From: Streptomyces sp. MspMP-M5
Lineage (GTDB): Bacteria; Actinomycetota; Actinomycetes; Streptomycetales; Streptomycetaceae
Reading direction: 5' to 3'
Assembly (NCBI RefSeq): GCF_000373585.1
Contig: NZ_KB891921.1
Span: forward strand, 820-42,361
Length of the DNA: 41,542 nucleotides
This document shows positions 24,628 to 33,314 of the stretch, one piece after another (position 1 is the stretch's first letter; each line of letters opens with the position of its first letter). The notes beneath the pieces are model-generated. The model saw only the letters and a program-made list of their open reading frames with translations. It made no database searches and was not told where the DNA came from. Both the position numbers and the translations under genes were made by a program.

Positions 24628-26854
24628 GCGAATCGACCGGTCCGGCTCCCATGCGGTGCTGATCGGTGTTTCTGCCTACCAGGATCCGTCGTTCCCGAAG
24701 GTTGCTGCCGCGGAAAAGAGCCTGCGGGGCGTGTACCGGATGCTCGTCGACGAGGAACTGGGTGGCTGGTCAGATGAACAAGTCACCCCCATCTCCAACC
24801 CTGTCGACTGCCGCCGTGTGATGAGTGATCTGCGTCGCCTCGCCCAGGGCACTAGCGGTGTGCTGCTGCTGTACTTCGTTGGCCACGGCACCGTCACCAT
24901 GACTGGGGATCTCGTCCTGGCGGTGAGCGACACCGTCGCCGACGAACCGGACGTTACGGGACTGGAGTATTCCAAGATCCGCAGTGCGCTCCTGGGAAGC
25001 CCCGCCAAGGTCAAAGCCGTTGTCCTGGACTGCTGTTACTCCGGGCGCGCCATCGATGTGCTCGCCGGGGATCGGCAGGACTTGGCCGATATCGCCGATA
25101 TACGCGGCACTTACACCCTCACCGCCGCCGACCACCTCGCTCACGCGGGGCAAGCCGACACCTACACCGCCTTCACCGGCGAACTGCTCGGCCTGATTGG
25201 GACGGGCGTCGCTGGCGGCCCGCCTGTGCTGACCTTCGCTGAGCTGTACCCCCACCTGCGGCAGAGGCTGATCGCCCGCAACCTGCCGCATCCCAACCAG
25301 CGCGGCACGGATACCGCCGATCAATGCCCGGTTGCCAGGAACGTATCTGATGAGCCCTCTACGACGGGGCATGGCCGTGACTCGACGGATGCATCAGCTG
25401 CCCGGCAAGAGGCAACAAGCAAACCGATCCCGCCGACCACGGTGCGGAAGCCGCCATCTCCACCGCACACGGGCACCTCGGACGTCACACAGTATCCGTC
25501 CAAACCAGCAGCTCCGTTCACCATCTCGTGGACGGGAAAGGATCCCCTGTCCGCCTACACTAATTCCTCGGGCATGGGTTGCCTCAATGGCTTTGCCAAG
25601 GTTGGGCTGGCGGTCTCCTCGCCGGGCGTTCTCATACCGCTGCTGATGCACCGCATCACGTCCGGGACCGGACAGGACGACGGCTGGATGGCATGGTTCG
25701 TGCTGTCAATTGTCCTCGGACTCTTCACGCTTGGGATTCTCCTCTGGCTCTCTACAGTGACGTACCGGCTCAGGACCAACGGCTGGTCCCTGCGTGTTGG
25801 GCCCCAGGGCATCGCGACCACCAGCTCCTCCGGCCGGTGTGAATACCGGTGGAACCACGTGCGAGGGGTCACCATTGAAGAGATCGTCGCACCCATGAAA
25901 TTCTTCGATGCCGCCGATTTCACCGTGAAGCTCTATAAGTACACCGGCATCCACATCCAGTTCACCACCGATGGGGCGAGCTCGTCCCCATCTCGTCCGG
26001 CAGGGTGGCCCCCATCGCATCCAGGAAAGATTGCGATCCGCAGAAGCGGGCGAGCCGGGCGAATCCCCGTCTGCGTCCTTGGACCGATGACGGACCGACA
26101 GCGGACTGAACTGAAGATGGCGCTGAAGACGCATGCAGGGAACCTGTACCACGAGGTGCCGACACAGTCGATGTCGAACCTGGTCAGTGTGGGTGGGGGA
26201 AACATCCTCGCAATGGACCAGTCGGGGAATCTGTGGAGGTACTTGGCGCCGAACTACTACGGTTCAGAGAAGACTCGGGTCGGCACCGGCTGGAAAGTGA
26301 TGAAGAAGCTGGTCGCCATCGGGGACTCAGCCGAGGACATCCTGGCGATCGACAGTTCTGGGAACATGTACCGCTACTATGGCCCGAATTACTATGGTTC
26401 CCAAAGGACCCAGGTCGGTACGGGCTGGGACACCATGACCCAGGTCACCGCTGCTGGCGACGACACTGGCGACATCTTCGCTGTCGATGGCTCGGGCAAA
26501 CTGTTCCGCTACTACGCGCCGCACTATCGCGGTTCGCAGCGCAAGCAGATCGGCACCAACTGGAACACCATGAAGACCATCGTCGGCATACGCGATATCT
26601 CCGGCAATGGCACCGCCGACATCCTCGCTGTCGATGGCGCCGGCAAGCTATTCCGCTACTACGCGCCGCACTATCGCGGTTCGCAATGCAAGCAGATCGG
26701 CACCAACTGGAACACCATGACCAACCTCGTCGCGATCCCCGGCATCGGCACTACCGACCTGCTCGCCACCAACGCCACCACTAAGATCATGTACCGCTAT
26801 AGCGGCCCCACCTACTCCGGCACGCAGCGCAAGCAGATCGGCATCGGCTGGTGA
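24611..26854 (+). CDS. Caspase-like protease with membrane segments and C-terminal repeat domain
   Basis: The product is 747 aa. Residues 11-230 form a caspase-like (C14) domain: strand HAVLIGVSAYQ (14-24), catalytic His in VGHG (90-93), and catalytic Cys in LDCCYSG (C142). A Pro/Thr-rich linker (240-300) follows. Two hydrophobic segments lie at about 329-347 and 361-381, then a PH-like stretch (LRVGPQGIATTSSSGRCEYRW, 395-414). Residues 521-747 hold five repeats of about 46-49 aa with D-x-S/A-G-x-LFRYY-APxYxGSxxxxIGTxW, as in tachylectin/VCBS-like propellers of secreted streptomycete proteins. The layout suggests a membrane-anchored protease with a binding domain. Repeats 3 and 4 are almost identical in DNA, so the array is recently duplicated. 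A role in defence or programmed cell death is inference from EACC1 and from family knowledge. Confidence 0.85.
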   Translation: MAPGTERIDRSGSHAVLIGVSAYQDPSFPKVAAAEKSLRGVYRMLVDEELGGWSDEQVTPISNPVDCRRVMSDLRRLAQGTSGVLLLYFVGHGTVTMTGDLVLAVSDTVADEPDVTGLEYSKIRSALLGSPAKVKAVVLDCCYSGRAIDVLAGDRQDLADIADIRGTYTLTAADHLAHAGQADTYTAFTGELLGLIGTGVAGGPPVLTFAELYPHLRQRLIARNLPHPNQRGTDTADQCPVARNVSDEPSTTGHGRDSTDASAARQEATSKPIPPTTVRKPPSPPHTGTSDVTQYPSKPAAPFTISWTGKDPLSAYTNSSGMGCLNGFAKVGLAVSSPGVLIPLLMHRITSGTGQDDGWMAWFVLSIVLGLFTLGILLWLSTVTYRLRTNGWSLRVGPQGIATTSSSGRCEYRWNHVRGVTIEEIVAPMKFFDAADFTVKLYKYTGIHIQFTTDGASSSPSRPAGWPPSHPGKIAIRRSGRAGRIPVCVLGPMTDRQRTELKMALKTHAGNLYHEVPTQSMSNLVSVGGGNILAMDQSGNLWRYLAPNYYGSEKTRVGTGWKVMKKLVAIGDSAEDILAIDSSGNMYRYYGPNYYGSQRTQVGTGWDTMTQVTAAGDDTGDIFAVDGSGKLFRYYAPHYRGSQRKQIGTNWNTMKTIVGIRDISGNGTADILAVDGAGKLFRYYAPHYRGSQCKQIGTNWNTMTNLVAIPGIGTTDLLATNATTKIMYRYSGPTYSGTQRKQIGIGW

Positions 26855-26898
26855 CGGACGTCGGTATCGAGCCAGCCCGCTTTGCACCCGGGGGTTGA

Positions 26899-27110
26899 TC
26901 ACGCGGTGAGGAGGAAAGAGGATTCTTCCGGGTGATCGGCGGTGTGCCGGTCGATCCTGGCCAGCAGATCGTGGTGCGGCCGAACACGCGGGCGCGGTGG
27001 ACGTCGTAGGCGGCAAGGTAGGCCAGTGCGCCACCGCGGCCGTAGACCTGCATGCCCCTGGGGGACCCTACGATCTTCCTAGGTGGGGCAGAAAACATGC
27101 AGGTCAGAGC
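26899..27110 (-). pseudogene. IS630-family transposase relic, C-terminal pieces
   Basis: On the minus strand RGGALAYLAAYDVHRARVFGR (about 27045-26980) is a central IS630 transposase segment. It is followed in another frame by DLLARIDRHTADHPEESSFLLTA, ending at the stop 26899-26901. The DDE region between them is deleted. It is joined on its right to the IS4 relic in one open frame, a chimera of two dead transposases. Confidence 0.6.
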
Positions 27111-27902
27111 CTGTTTCTGAGGCACTTTCGCTATGTGCACGTGTGGCAGCCGGCCCACTGTCGGTGGCCGGCGGTTGGAGGTGAGCCGGACCAGGAACTG
27201 CGCGCCGGTGCCGGCGACCTTGGCCAGGAACTTGCCGTCGTCGAAGCCGCGGTCAGCGAGAACCAGCATGTCGGGGCCGAGTGCAGCAGGCGCTGGGCGT
27301 AGTGGTTCTCGCCGTAACTCCTGGTACCGAACGCGGCGCCGAGAAGGCCGCGGCTTCCGGTCTCCACCAGCGCCATCAGCCGCAGGAGGGGGGTAGCCGG
27401 TCCAGCCGTACCGGTTGTGGGGCCGGCCGAACCAGCCGCGGTTGCGTTCGGCGTCGGGCACCGTGATCGAGCTGCACCCATCGAACGCCACAGTGCGCCA
27501 GCACCGGTAGCGCACTCCTGGTGTCCGCGGCTGAGCCAGCGGCCCGGCCACGACCTCGAACAGGGCCTTCACCGGTGCTGCCCCGAGGCGTCGGCGCAGA
27601 TCGCGCAGTGCCTTCTCCGACGGTGCGGGGACCGTCAGTCCGGTCAAACCGACGACGAGCTTGTCCCAGACCTTGGCGTAGCCCAGGTGCGGGAACAGCT
27701 CAAGGGCGAGCACGAAGTACACGCCCACCCGCGAGGGCAGAGACCGTAACCGGCGCTGGACGGCCCCGGTCTCCGCCAGGACGGCGTCGACCAGCTCGAA
27801 GGGAAGGTACTCGGTCAACTCGCCCAGGTGGCCCGGGGCGAAGACCCCAGCGGCGACGGTCAGGGTTCGTGTGAGCGTGCTGGTGGCGGACTGGCGGCGC
27901 AA
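27111..27902 (-). pseudogene. IS4-family transposase relic, N-terminal two thirds
   Basis: The start VAAGVFAPGHLGELTEYLPFELVDAVLAET is the IS4 N-terminal domain, followed by LPSRVGVYFVLALELFPHLGYAKVW and RTVAFDGCSSITVPD (first catalytic Asp), then MLVLADRGFDDGKFLAK (second Asp). Between them the proper sequence (PLLRLMALVETGSRG ... SYGENHYAQRLLHSA) lies in another frame, so two compensating indels are present near 27388 and 27290. The C-terminal third with the catalytic Glu is lost to the IS630 junction. It is inactive. Confidence 0.75.
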
Positions 27903-28282
27903 GGGAGCCTCGGAGGATGGACTGATCTTGGCGGATCACCCCTCCTACCAGAGGCTCCGTCGATTCCACCGGAACAACCGCCAATCTGTGACCGAGCGCC
28001 CCTGAGCGCTGTAGTTGACCGGGCTTGGCGTCGGAGTTGGCCCGCAGGGTGCTGGATGGGCATGTGACCAGAGGTGTCCCCGTGAGGCCCTGGTCGGGTG
28101 AATCGCATCGCGGGTCCGCGAGGCGGGCGGCCAGGATCCGGAGTGGGGCCAGGGGTTCTCGCTGTCAGCCGTGCCGACTGTGGGCTAGGTCACGGTTGAG
28201 GTTGACCTTGGGGCAGGGTGGAGGCTCGTCGCATCGGCATGACGCCGACTTGGGCACAACCGATGTGAAGGAGCCAACCAGC
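27903..28282. other. Upstream region of the serine hydrolase-MerR operon
   Basis: The left part is probably the outer end of the IS4 relic. On the right, TTGACC at 28202-28207 could be a -35 box for the hydrolase gene, with an AGGT/ACCT mini-dyad around it; no -10 box is clear. GAAGGAG at 28267-28273 is the ribosome site. Confidence 0.4.
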
Positions 28283-29377
28283 ATGTCCACCACTGTTTCC
28301 GGCCAGGGGCAGGATCGCGCGGAGCTGCAGAAGGCGATCGAGGAATTGGTCGAGTCCGGTTTCATCGGGGTCCAGCTCCGGGTGAACGACGAGCAGGGCG
28401 AGTGGGCCGGCAGCGCCGGTGTGCGCGAGCTGGGCCAGAGCGCCAAGCCGCTGACGAACGGCCACTTCCGCATCGGCAGCAGCACCAAGAGCTTCGTCGC
28501 CACCTCGGTGCTCATGCTGGTGGCCGAGGGAAAGATCGGTCTGGACGCCCCGGCCGATGACTACCTGCCCGAGTTCGGTCTCGACCGGCGGATCACGGTG
28601 CGGATGCTGCTGCAGCACACCAGCGGGATCTTCAACCACACCGGCGAGCTCTACGAGGACGGGACGATCGTGTTGGGGGTCCCCTGGCAGGGCAAGGAGT
28701 GGGTGGACAACCGGTTCAAGACCTACCTGCCCGAAGAGCTGGTACGGCTGTCGTTGTCCAAGCCGGCGCGGTTCGCGCCGGGTACGGGCTGGAGCTACGC
28801 GAACACCAACTACGTGCTGGCCCGGCTGGTGGTCGAGAAGGTCACCGGCCGTTCGTTCGCCGAGGAGTTGCAGCGGCTGATCCTGGGGCCGCTGGGGATG
28901 ACCGACACCGTGGCGCCGGGCGCCACGCCGGAGATCCCCGAGCCGCACAACCACGGCTACTACCGCTTTGAGGACGCCGGGCAGGAGTGGACGGTCGATG
29001 TCACCCGTCAGAACCCCTCCTGGGTCGGAGCCGGTGGTGACATGATCTCGACCACTCGGGACCTGCACATGTACTTTTCCGCACTGATGGGTGGCAAGCT
29101 CCTTCCGGCCGAGCTGCTGGCCGAGATGCGCACGCCGGAGGCGACCGTCGGCTACGGGCTGGGGGTGTTCGCGCAGGAAACGGAGGGCGGCACCGTCTTC
29201 CACCACAACGGCGCCACCATGGGCTCCGCGGCGCTGATGTACGGCACACCCGACGGCACCAAAACCCTGACCGCCGGGCTTACCTGGGTGGACGACGCCG
29301 ACCTGTCGATAGCACCAGCATTTCAGACCGCCCAACAGCGGTTCGTCGACCAGGTGTTCTGCGGCAAGCTGGGCTGA
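28283..29377 (+). CDS. Serine hydrolase, class C beta-lactamase family
   Basis: The product is 364 aa from ATG 28283, with GAAGGAG about 9 bases upstream; the open frame further upstream is not coding. The three family motifs are present: SxxK as S66-S-T-K69 (IGSSTKSF), YxN as Y172-A-N174 (WSYANTNY), and a C-terminal HNG (FHHNGATMG). LLQHTSGI (109-116) is the usual following segment. There is no signal peptide, so it is probably a cytoplasmic esterase, amidase or D-peptidase, not a resistance enzyme. The next gene, a MerR regulator, starts at its last base, so the hydrolase may be the regulator's target. Confidence 0.88.
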   Translation: MSTTVSGQGQDRAELQKAIEELVESGFIGVQLRVNDEQGEWAGSAGVRELGQSAKPLTNGHFRIGSSTKSFVATSVLMLVAEGKIGLDAPADDYLPEFGLDRRITVRMLLQHTSGIFNHTGELYEDGTIVLGVPWQGKEWVDNRFKTYLPEELVRLSLSKPARFAPGTGWSYANTNYVLARLVVEKVTGRSFAEELQRLILGPLGMTDTVAPGATPEIPEPHNHGYYRFEDAGQEWTVDVTRQNPSWVGAGGDMISTTRDLHMYFSALMGGKLLPAELLAEMRTPEATVGYGLGVFAQETEGGTVFHHNGATMGSAALMYGTPDGTKTLTAGLTWVDDADLSIAPAFQTAQQRFVDQVFCGKLG

Positions 29378-30153
29378 TGAGGAACGGAGTCACGATCGGG
29401 CAGGCGGCGGCGTTCGTCGGCGTCACGGTGAAGACGGTGCGGCACTATCACAAGCTCGGCCTCGTAGCGGAGCCAGAACGTGACAGCTCCGGCTACCGGC
29501 GTTACGGATCCGGTGAGTTGCTGCAGTTGGTGCAGGTACGGACGCTGGCCGCCGCGGGCGTGCCGCTGGCCGAGATCGGGCCCATGCTCAACGCCAGCGC
29601 CGCGCAGTTCGGCGCCGCGCTCGCCGACGTCGGGCGGCAGCTCACCGAGCGCATCGATGAGCTGGTCGCCCGCCGCGACACGCTGCACCGGCTCGCTGAC
29701 GGCGACCGGGCGCTGCTGCCCGACCGTGCCTGCGCGATCCTGGACCGGATGCCCGGCCTCGGTTTCAGCCCCGACTATGTGGCCGCGCAACGCGAGGCCC
29801 TGGTACTGGCCCGGGCGCTGGTGCCGGAGGGCTTCGACGGCTTACTGGCCCAGCTCGAACACGGGCTCGACGACCCCGAGCACGTCGATCTGATCAAGCG
29901 CGGCAGGGAGGCGGAGACCTGGGAACCGGACGACCCGAGGATCGAAGAACTCGCGACCGCCATGGCCGACCGCTACCTCGCCAACCCGGCGCTGCAGGGG
30001 GATCACGCCAGCCTGCGGGCATGGACCAAGGCTTCGGCCCAGTACAAGCTGATCAACAACCACCGCGAGGACCAGGCGCCGGTCGCGGCCCGGCTGACTG
30101 CGCTCACCGAGGCCAAGCTCCGCGCTGCGGGTGTACCCATGCCGCACCGATGA
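29377..30153 (+). CDS. MerR family transcriptional regulator
   Basis: The product is 258 aa. The N-terminal winged helix (about 5-72) has the family pattern TIGQAAAFVGVTVKTVRHYHKLGLV and GYRRYGSGELLQLVQV. The dimerisation helix follows (about 85-120, QLTERIDELVARRDTL). A long C-terminal domain (about 130-258) is helical with GFSPDYVAAQREALVLARAL, suggesting a ligand-binding domain of TipA type, but it lacks the Cys residues of metal sensors. ATG 29377 overlaps the hydrolase stop (TGATGA), so the pair is an operon and the regulator probably controls both genes. Confidence 0.88.
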   Translation: MRNGVTIGQAAAFVGVTVKTVRHYHKLGLVAEPERDSSGYRRYGSGELLQLVQVRTLAAAGVPLAEIGPMLNASAAQFGAALADVGRQLTERIDELVARRDTLHRLADGDRALLPDRACAILDRMPGLGFSPDYVAAQREALVLARALVPEGFDGLLAQLEHGLDDPEHVDLIKRGREAETWEPDDPRIEELATAMADRYLANPALQGDHASLRAWTKASAQYKLINNHREDQAPVAARLTALTEAKLRAAGVPMPHR

Positions 30154-30820
30154 CGGAATCCTCCACACAATCCCACCGACCCACTTGGCGTTGGCTGATC
30201 CCGCTTAACTTCGTGGCCTTGGGCCCGGTGGTGGTGCGTTTCTTGGTCTTCAGGTCTTCCTTCCAGGCGCGGGCCACTGTTGGCGGCAGCCGTAGTGAGT
30301 CGATTCCTGGTGACAGGGCTTCGATCCGGGCCCAGAACAGCCCTGCCAGGGTGCGGGAGATGGCGTCCAGGCTGGCGAAGTCGAGCGATGGCTGTCGCTC
30401 GCGTAGGTAGTCCACGATCAGGTCGCGGACCGGCTGGTACTGGAGCTGGTAGCGGTCCACCAGTTGCTCGATGCTCAGCTGGCCGAGAGCTTGCCCGAAC
30501 GCCCGAATCGTCGTCGGGGCATCCTCTGGAAAGATGCCCAGGGCTCGCAGTCGCAGATAGAAGTCGACCTTCTTCTGCCCACCGCGGGCGTGGACCTGGC
30601 GCTGCACGTCGACGAGTTCGACGCAGTCGCCGACCGTGATGTCGTGGATCAGCCCGCCCTTGCACGCCAGCAGGGTGGCGATCCGCGTCGCGGCGATCTG
30701 GGCATCTTTGCCGGAGCCGGCTTGCCTGGACTCGGCCAGTCGGTGCAGGCGCGCGAAGCCGTCGGGGTCCCGAATCTCCGCCGTCGCGGTGGCCAAATAT
30801 CGGTGCGTGCGGGTGAGCAT
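30104..30820 (-). pseudogene. Tyrosine-recombinase-like integrase, internal fragment
   Basis: The 238-aa frame (MLTRTHRYLATATAEIRDPDGFARLH ... LVDRYQLQYQPVRDLIVDYLRERQPSLDF ... LSPGIDSLRLPPTVARAWKEDL) resembles the N-terminal non-catalytic part of the large (about 700 aa) integrases that occur in sets in actinomycetes. The catalytic R...HxxR...Y domain is absent. The 3' end runs antisense into the merR gene, so the real homology probably stops near 30160. It is truncated at both ends. The family call is moderate. Confidence 0.55.
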
Positions 30821-30867
30821 CCATGGAAGGCCAGGGCGGATGACGTCTCCGCAGCCGTCACGATCTG

Positions 30868-31329
30868 GTGGTCAGCCTCCCCGCGCCCGCTCAGTGGCCG
30901 GCGGTGGAACGGCTCGCGCGGCTGACCGGGCGCACGCCGATACCCCGGCACAAGCGCGCCACCTTCCGCTTCGAGCCGGACAAGTTCGCCGCTGCCGGCC
31001 TGCGGCCTGAGCCGTCCGAGCTGGTTCGGCCGCCCCGGGTCGCCGAATGCCCCATCCAGCTGGAAGCCCGCGCAGTCCAGGTCCGAACCGACGCGACCGG
31101 AGCGTTCCTCATCGTCGAAGCCCATGTGCTCAAGGTCCACGCCGATCCGGCGATCGTCATCCCTGGTTCCCAGCACGTCGACCCCGGCGCCTGGAGTCCG
31201 CTGATCTACAACTTCCGCCACTACTACGGACTCGGGCCGGAACTCGGCCACAGCTTCCGCTCCCAGACACCCCGACACAGCTTCTGGCCCGCCCGAACGC
31301 CGGTGACCAGGTGTGGTCCAAATCCCTGA
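30868..31329 (+). pseudogene. Flavin reductase family protein, C-terminal fragment
   Basis: The frame encodes PAVERLARLTGRTPIPRHKRA, FEPDKFAAAGLRPEPSELV, PRVAECPIQLEARAVQV, ADPAIVIPGSQHVDP and AWSPLIYNFRHYYGLG. This is the typical C-terminal half of FMN-binding split-barrel flavin reductases. The first 70-80 residues are missing at the junction with the integrase fragment near 30865. The tail after LGHSFRSQTP is altered. It is probably not functional. Confidence 0.65.
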
Positions 31330-31358
31330 CAGGCATCCTGCTCGCGGTTCGTCTTTCT

Positions 31359-31372
31359 GGGGCTCTGGCCCC
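31359..31372 (-). terminator. Possible terminator after the SDR gene
   Basis: A GGGGC/GCCCC stem with a TCTG loop lies 20 bp past the SDR stop on the minus strand. A second dyad (GCCCCG/CGGGGC, 31386-31400) overlaps the stop. Both are short. Confidence 0.35.
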
Positions 31373-31391
31373 GTCACGGGTTGCAGCCCCG

Positions 31392-32243
31392 CTACGGGGC
31401 CTGTGGAACGGGCCCGTCCGGTAGTCCGCTACGGGCGCGGGTGCGCGCCTCGATCCGGTAGTCGAATGCGGCGCCGCCGACGCCGACCTGGGTCACCCCG
31501 CCGTCGACGGTGAGGACGGCCCCGTTGACGTAGGACGCGGCGGGCGACAGCAGCCAGTCGATTGCCTCGGCGACCTCCTCCGGATCGCCCGGCCGCCTGG
31601 CGGGAGTCAACCGGTTCGCCTCCTCGTAGGCCGCCTCGGTACCGCCCGCCAGCCCCGCCTCCGCTGCGAACCGTGCCATCCGCTGGTCGGCCATCTCCGT
31701 ACGCACCCAGCCCGGGCACACCGCGTTGGCCCGCAACCCTTGCGGTCCGTAGTCGACGGCGAGGGAGCTGCAGAGGTGGAGCAGACCCGCCTTGGAGGTC
31801 GCATAGGCGGCGTTGCCGACGCTGTTGCGGCGTGCGGCGACCGAGGCGACCGCGACCACCGCGCCGCGGGCCGCCAGCAGATGTGGCAGCGCGGCACGCA
31901 GCAGCAGGAACGGGCCGGTGAGGTTGGTTCGTGTCAGCTCTTCCCAGTCCTCGACCGAGGTGTCGCCGACCGCGCCGCCCCGCCCGATTCCGGCGTTGAG
32001 CACCATACCGTCGAGTCTCCCGTAGGCCGTCACCGTCGTCTCGACGAGCTCGCGCACGGCCTCGGGGTCGGCGGCGTCGGAAGGGTGGGCCAGCGCTCCG
32101 GTCTCCTCGGCCACCCGGCGCAGGGGCTCGGGCCGCCGTCCGGAGATCACGACCTGGTGCCCGGCGGTGCGCAGCAGCCGGGCGGTGGCGGTCCCGATTC
32201 CCGTTCCGCCGCCCGTCACCAGGACAACTCGCTGTTCTGACAT
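31392..32243 (-). CDS. Short-chain dehydrogenase/reductase
   Basis: The product is 283 aa. The classical SDR signatures are complete: cofactor loop TGGGTGIG (10-17), NAG (83-85), Ser134 (AVASVAA), and the active site Y147-A-T-S-K151. SGRRPEP after the second strand suggests preference for NADP(H). The PGWVRTEMA segment and the DGG near the C-terminus are typical. The C-terminal 20 residues (TRARSGLPDGPVPQAP) extend beyond the usual end and overlap a dyad. It stands alone, and its substrate is not predictable. Confidence 0.92.
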   Translation of the reverse strand: MSEQRVVLVTGGGTGIGTATARLLRTAGHQVVISGRRPEPLRRVAEETGALAHPSDAADPEAVRELVETTVTAYGRLDGMVLNAGIGRGGAVGDTSVEDWEELTRTNLTGPFLLLRAALPHLLAARGAVVAVASVAARRNSVGNAAYATSKAGLLHLCSSLAVDYGPQGLRANAVCPGWVRTEMADQRMARFAAEAGLAGGTEAAYEEANRLTPARRPGDPEEVAEAIDWLLSPAASYVNGAVLTVDGGVTQVGVGGAAFDYRIEARTRARSGLPDGPVPQAP

Positions 32244-32689
32244 GGATGTTCGCCTCCGAAGGTGGTCGGCTTCCGGTTCCCCGCACCGCGAGCATACGAA
32301 GCACCGGCACTGCCGTCACCGCGGGCGGCGCTGCTGCCGCGGACCGGTGAACCCGGCCGGGGCGCGCGGGCACCCGTATGTCGGCGGTATGTCCTTCACG
32401 AGCATCGCTGGCGTGTGCCCTGTCGTGTGATGGTCGCAGCCGGCGTGCGATGCCGTACGGATGACCGAGATACACGTGATGTCGCCCTACGCCGCGTTGA
32501 TTCAATGTTTATGGGAAATTCATCGTTTTCTGGCGGACTGGTGGGGGTGCGGCGGCAGGACGCCGCGCCTCGGTCCGGCCACAGAATTGTCATGCATTCA
32601 ACGTGTTTGTGTGACGTTGTCCCAGACACGCTCCGGGTAGCGGACACGCGGCAGGACCGGCTTTCAACTCGCTGAGAGGAAGACCATCC
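32244..32689. other. Divergent promoter region of SDR and toxin-chitinase operon
   Basis: There is no gene in 446 bp. The stretch 32500-32530 is relatively AT-rich. GAGAGGA at 32674-32680 is the ribosome site for the next gene. I could not assign promoter boxes; a TGTC-CCA-GACA element at 32618-32628 has only weak dyad symmetry. Confidence 0.45.
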
Positions 32690-33310
32690 ATGCGTCCGAT
32701 GGGGCTCCGTTCGCGTGCCGCGGCGGTGATGGCCGGACTGGCCGCTCTGGCAACCGTGGGGGTGACGACGTTCGCCGACACTTCATCAGGTTCGACTCCG
32801 ACAACTGTGAGCGTTGCGTCGGCTCTTGACGCTACGTCAGGTCCAACTGGCAAGGACAGACAGGCGGACGCGCGGCGGCTGACCTCGCAGCGGTCGCCGA
32901 GACTCGCCGCCGCGGACGACGGGACGGTCAACACTGACTACTCGATCGTCAACACCGCCGTCACCACCTCGCGGGTCTGGTACAAGACGGTCCCGGCGCC
33001 GCCGTTCCGGCTCACGGACATGGGGGTCGCGGTGATCTGGCAGATCCCCAGTGAACGCGCGGCCTACGACAAGCACAAGAACGACTGGATCGGCGTCTAC
33101 GAGGGGGACGGCACCTCGGGTACGCGCGTCTACTGGGACTGGACCTGCCCCAGCTCCGACTACAAGGAGCAATGCGGGGAGGCGTTCGGCGCCACGGTGG
33201 TCGCGACCGGAAAACTGACCCACGGCAAGGAATACACGGCTGCCTACTACTCCGACGGCGGATCCTCGAGCAACGGAACACTGCGCGCGACCTACACCTT
33301 CTGGGCGTGA
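32690..33310 (+). CDS. Secreted beta-sandwich-like protein of unknown function
   Basis: The product is 206 aa. ATG 32690 has a GAGAGGA site 9 bases upstream. An N-terminal signal peptide is seen (basic MRPMGLRSR, then AAAVMAGLAALATVGVTTFA), followed by a low-complexity Ser/Thr region and a basic stretch to about residue 74. The remaining 130 residues alternate strands and contain VAVIWQIP, NDWIGVYEGDG, RVYWDWTC and LTHGKEYTAAYYSDGG. The DWIGVY...YW...L..GKEY layout weakly recalls SKICH/immunoglobulin-like sandwich modules. Two Cys (in DWTC and KEQC) could form a disulfide. It ends 4 bases before the RIP-chitinase start, so it is probably co-translated and exported with it, perhaps as a binding partner. 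I do not recognise the family firmly. Confidence 0.75.
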   Translation: MRPMGLRSRAAAVMAGLAALATVGVTTFADTSSGSTPTTVSVASALDATSGPTGKDRQADARRLTSQRSPRLAAADDGTVNTDYSIVNTAVTTSRVWYKTVPAPPFRLTDMGVAVIWQIPSERAAYDKHKNDWIGVYEGDGTSGTRVYWDWTCPSSDYKEQCGEAFGATVVATGKLTHGKEYTAAYYSDGGSSSNGTLRATYTFWA

Positions 33311-33314
33311 CCAC

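Noticed and set aside
32611..32632. Possible DasR or chi-box control site before the toxin-chitinase operon
   Set aside because: TTGTCCCAGACA keeps too few positions of the TGGTCTAGACCA-type consensus.
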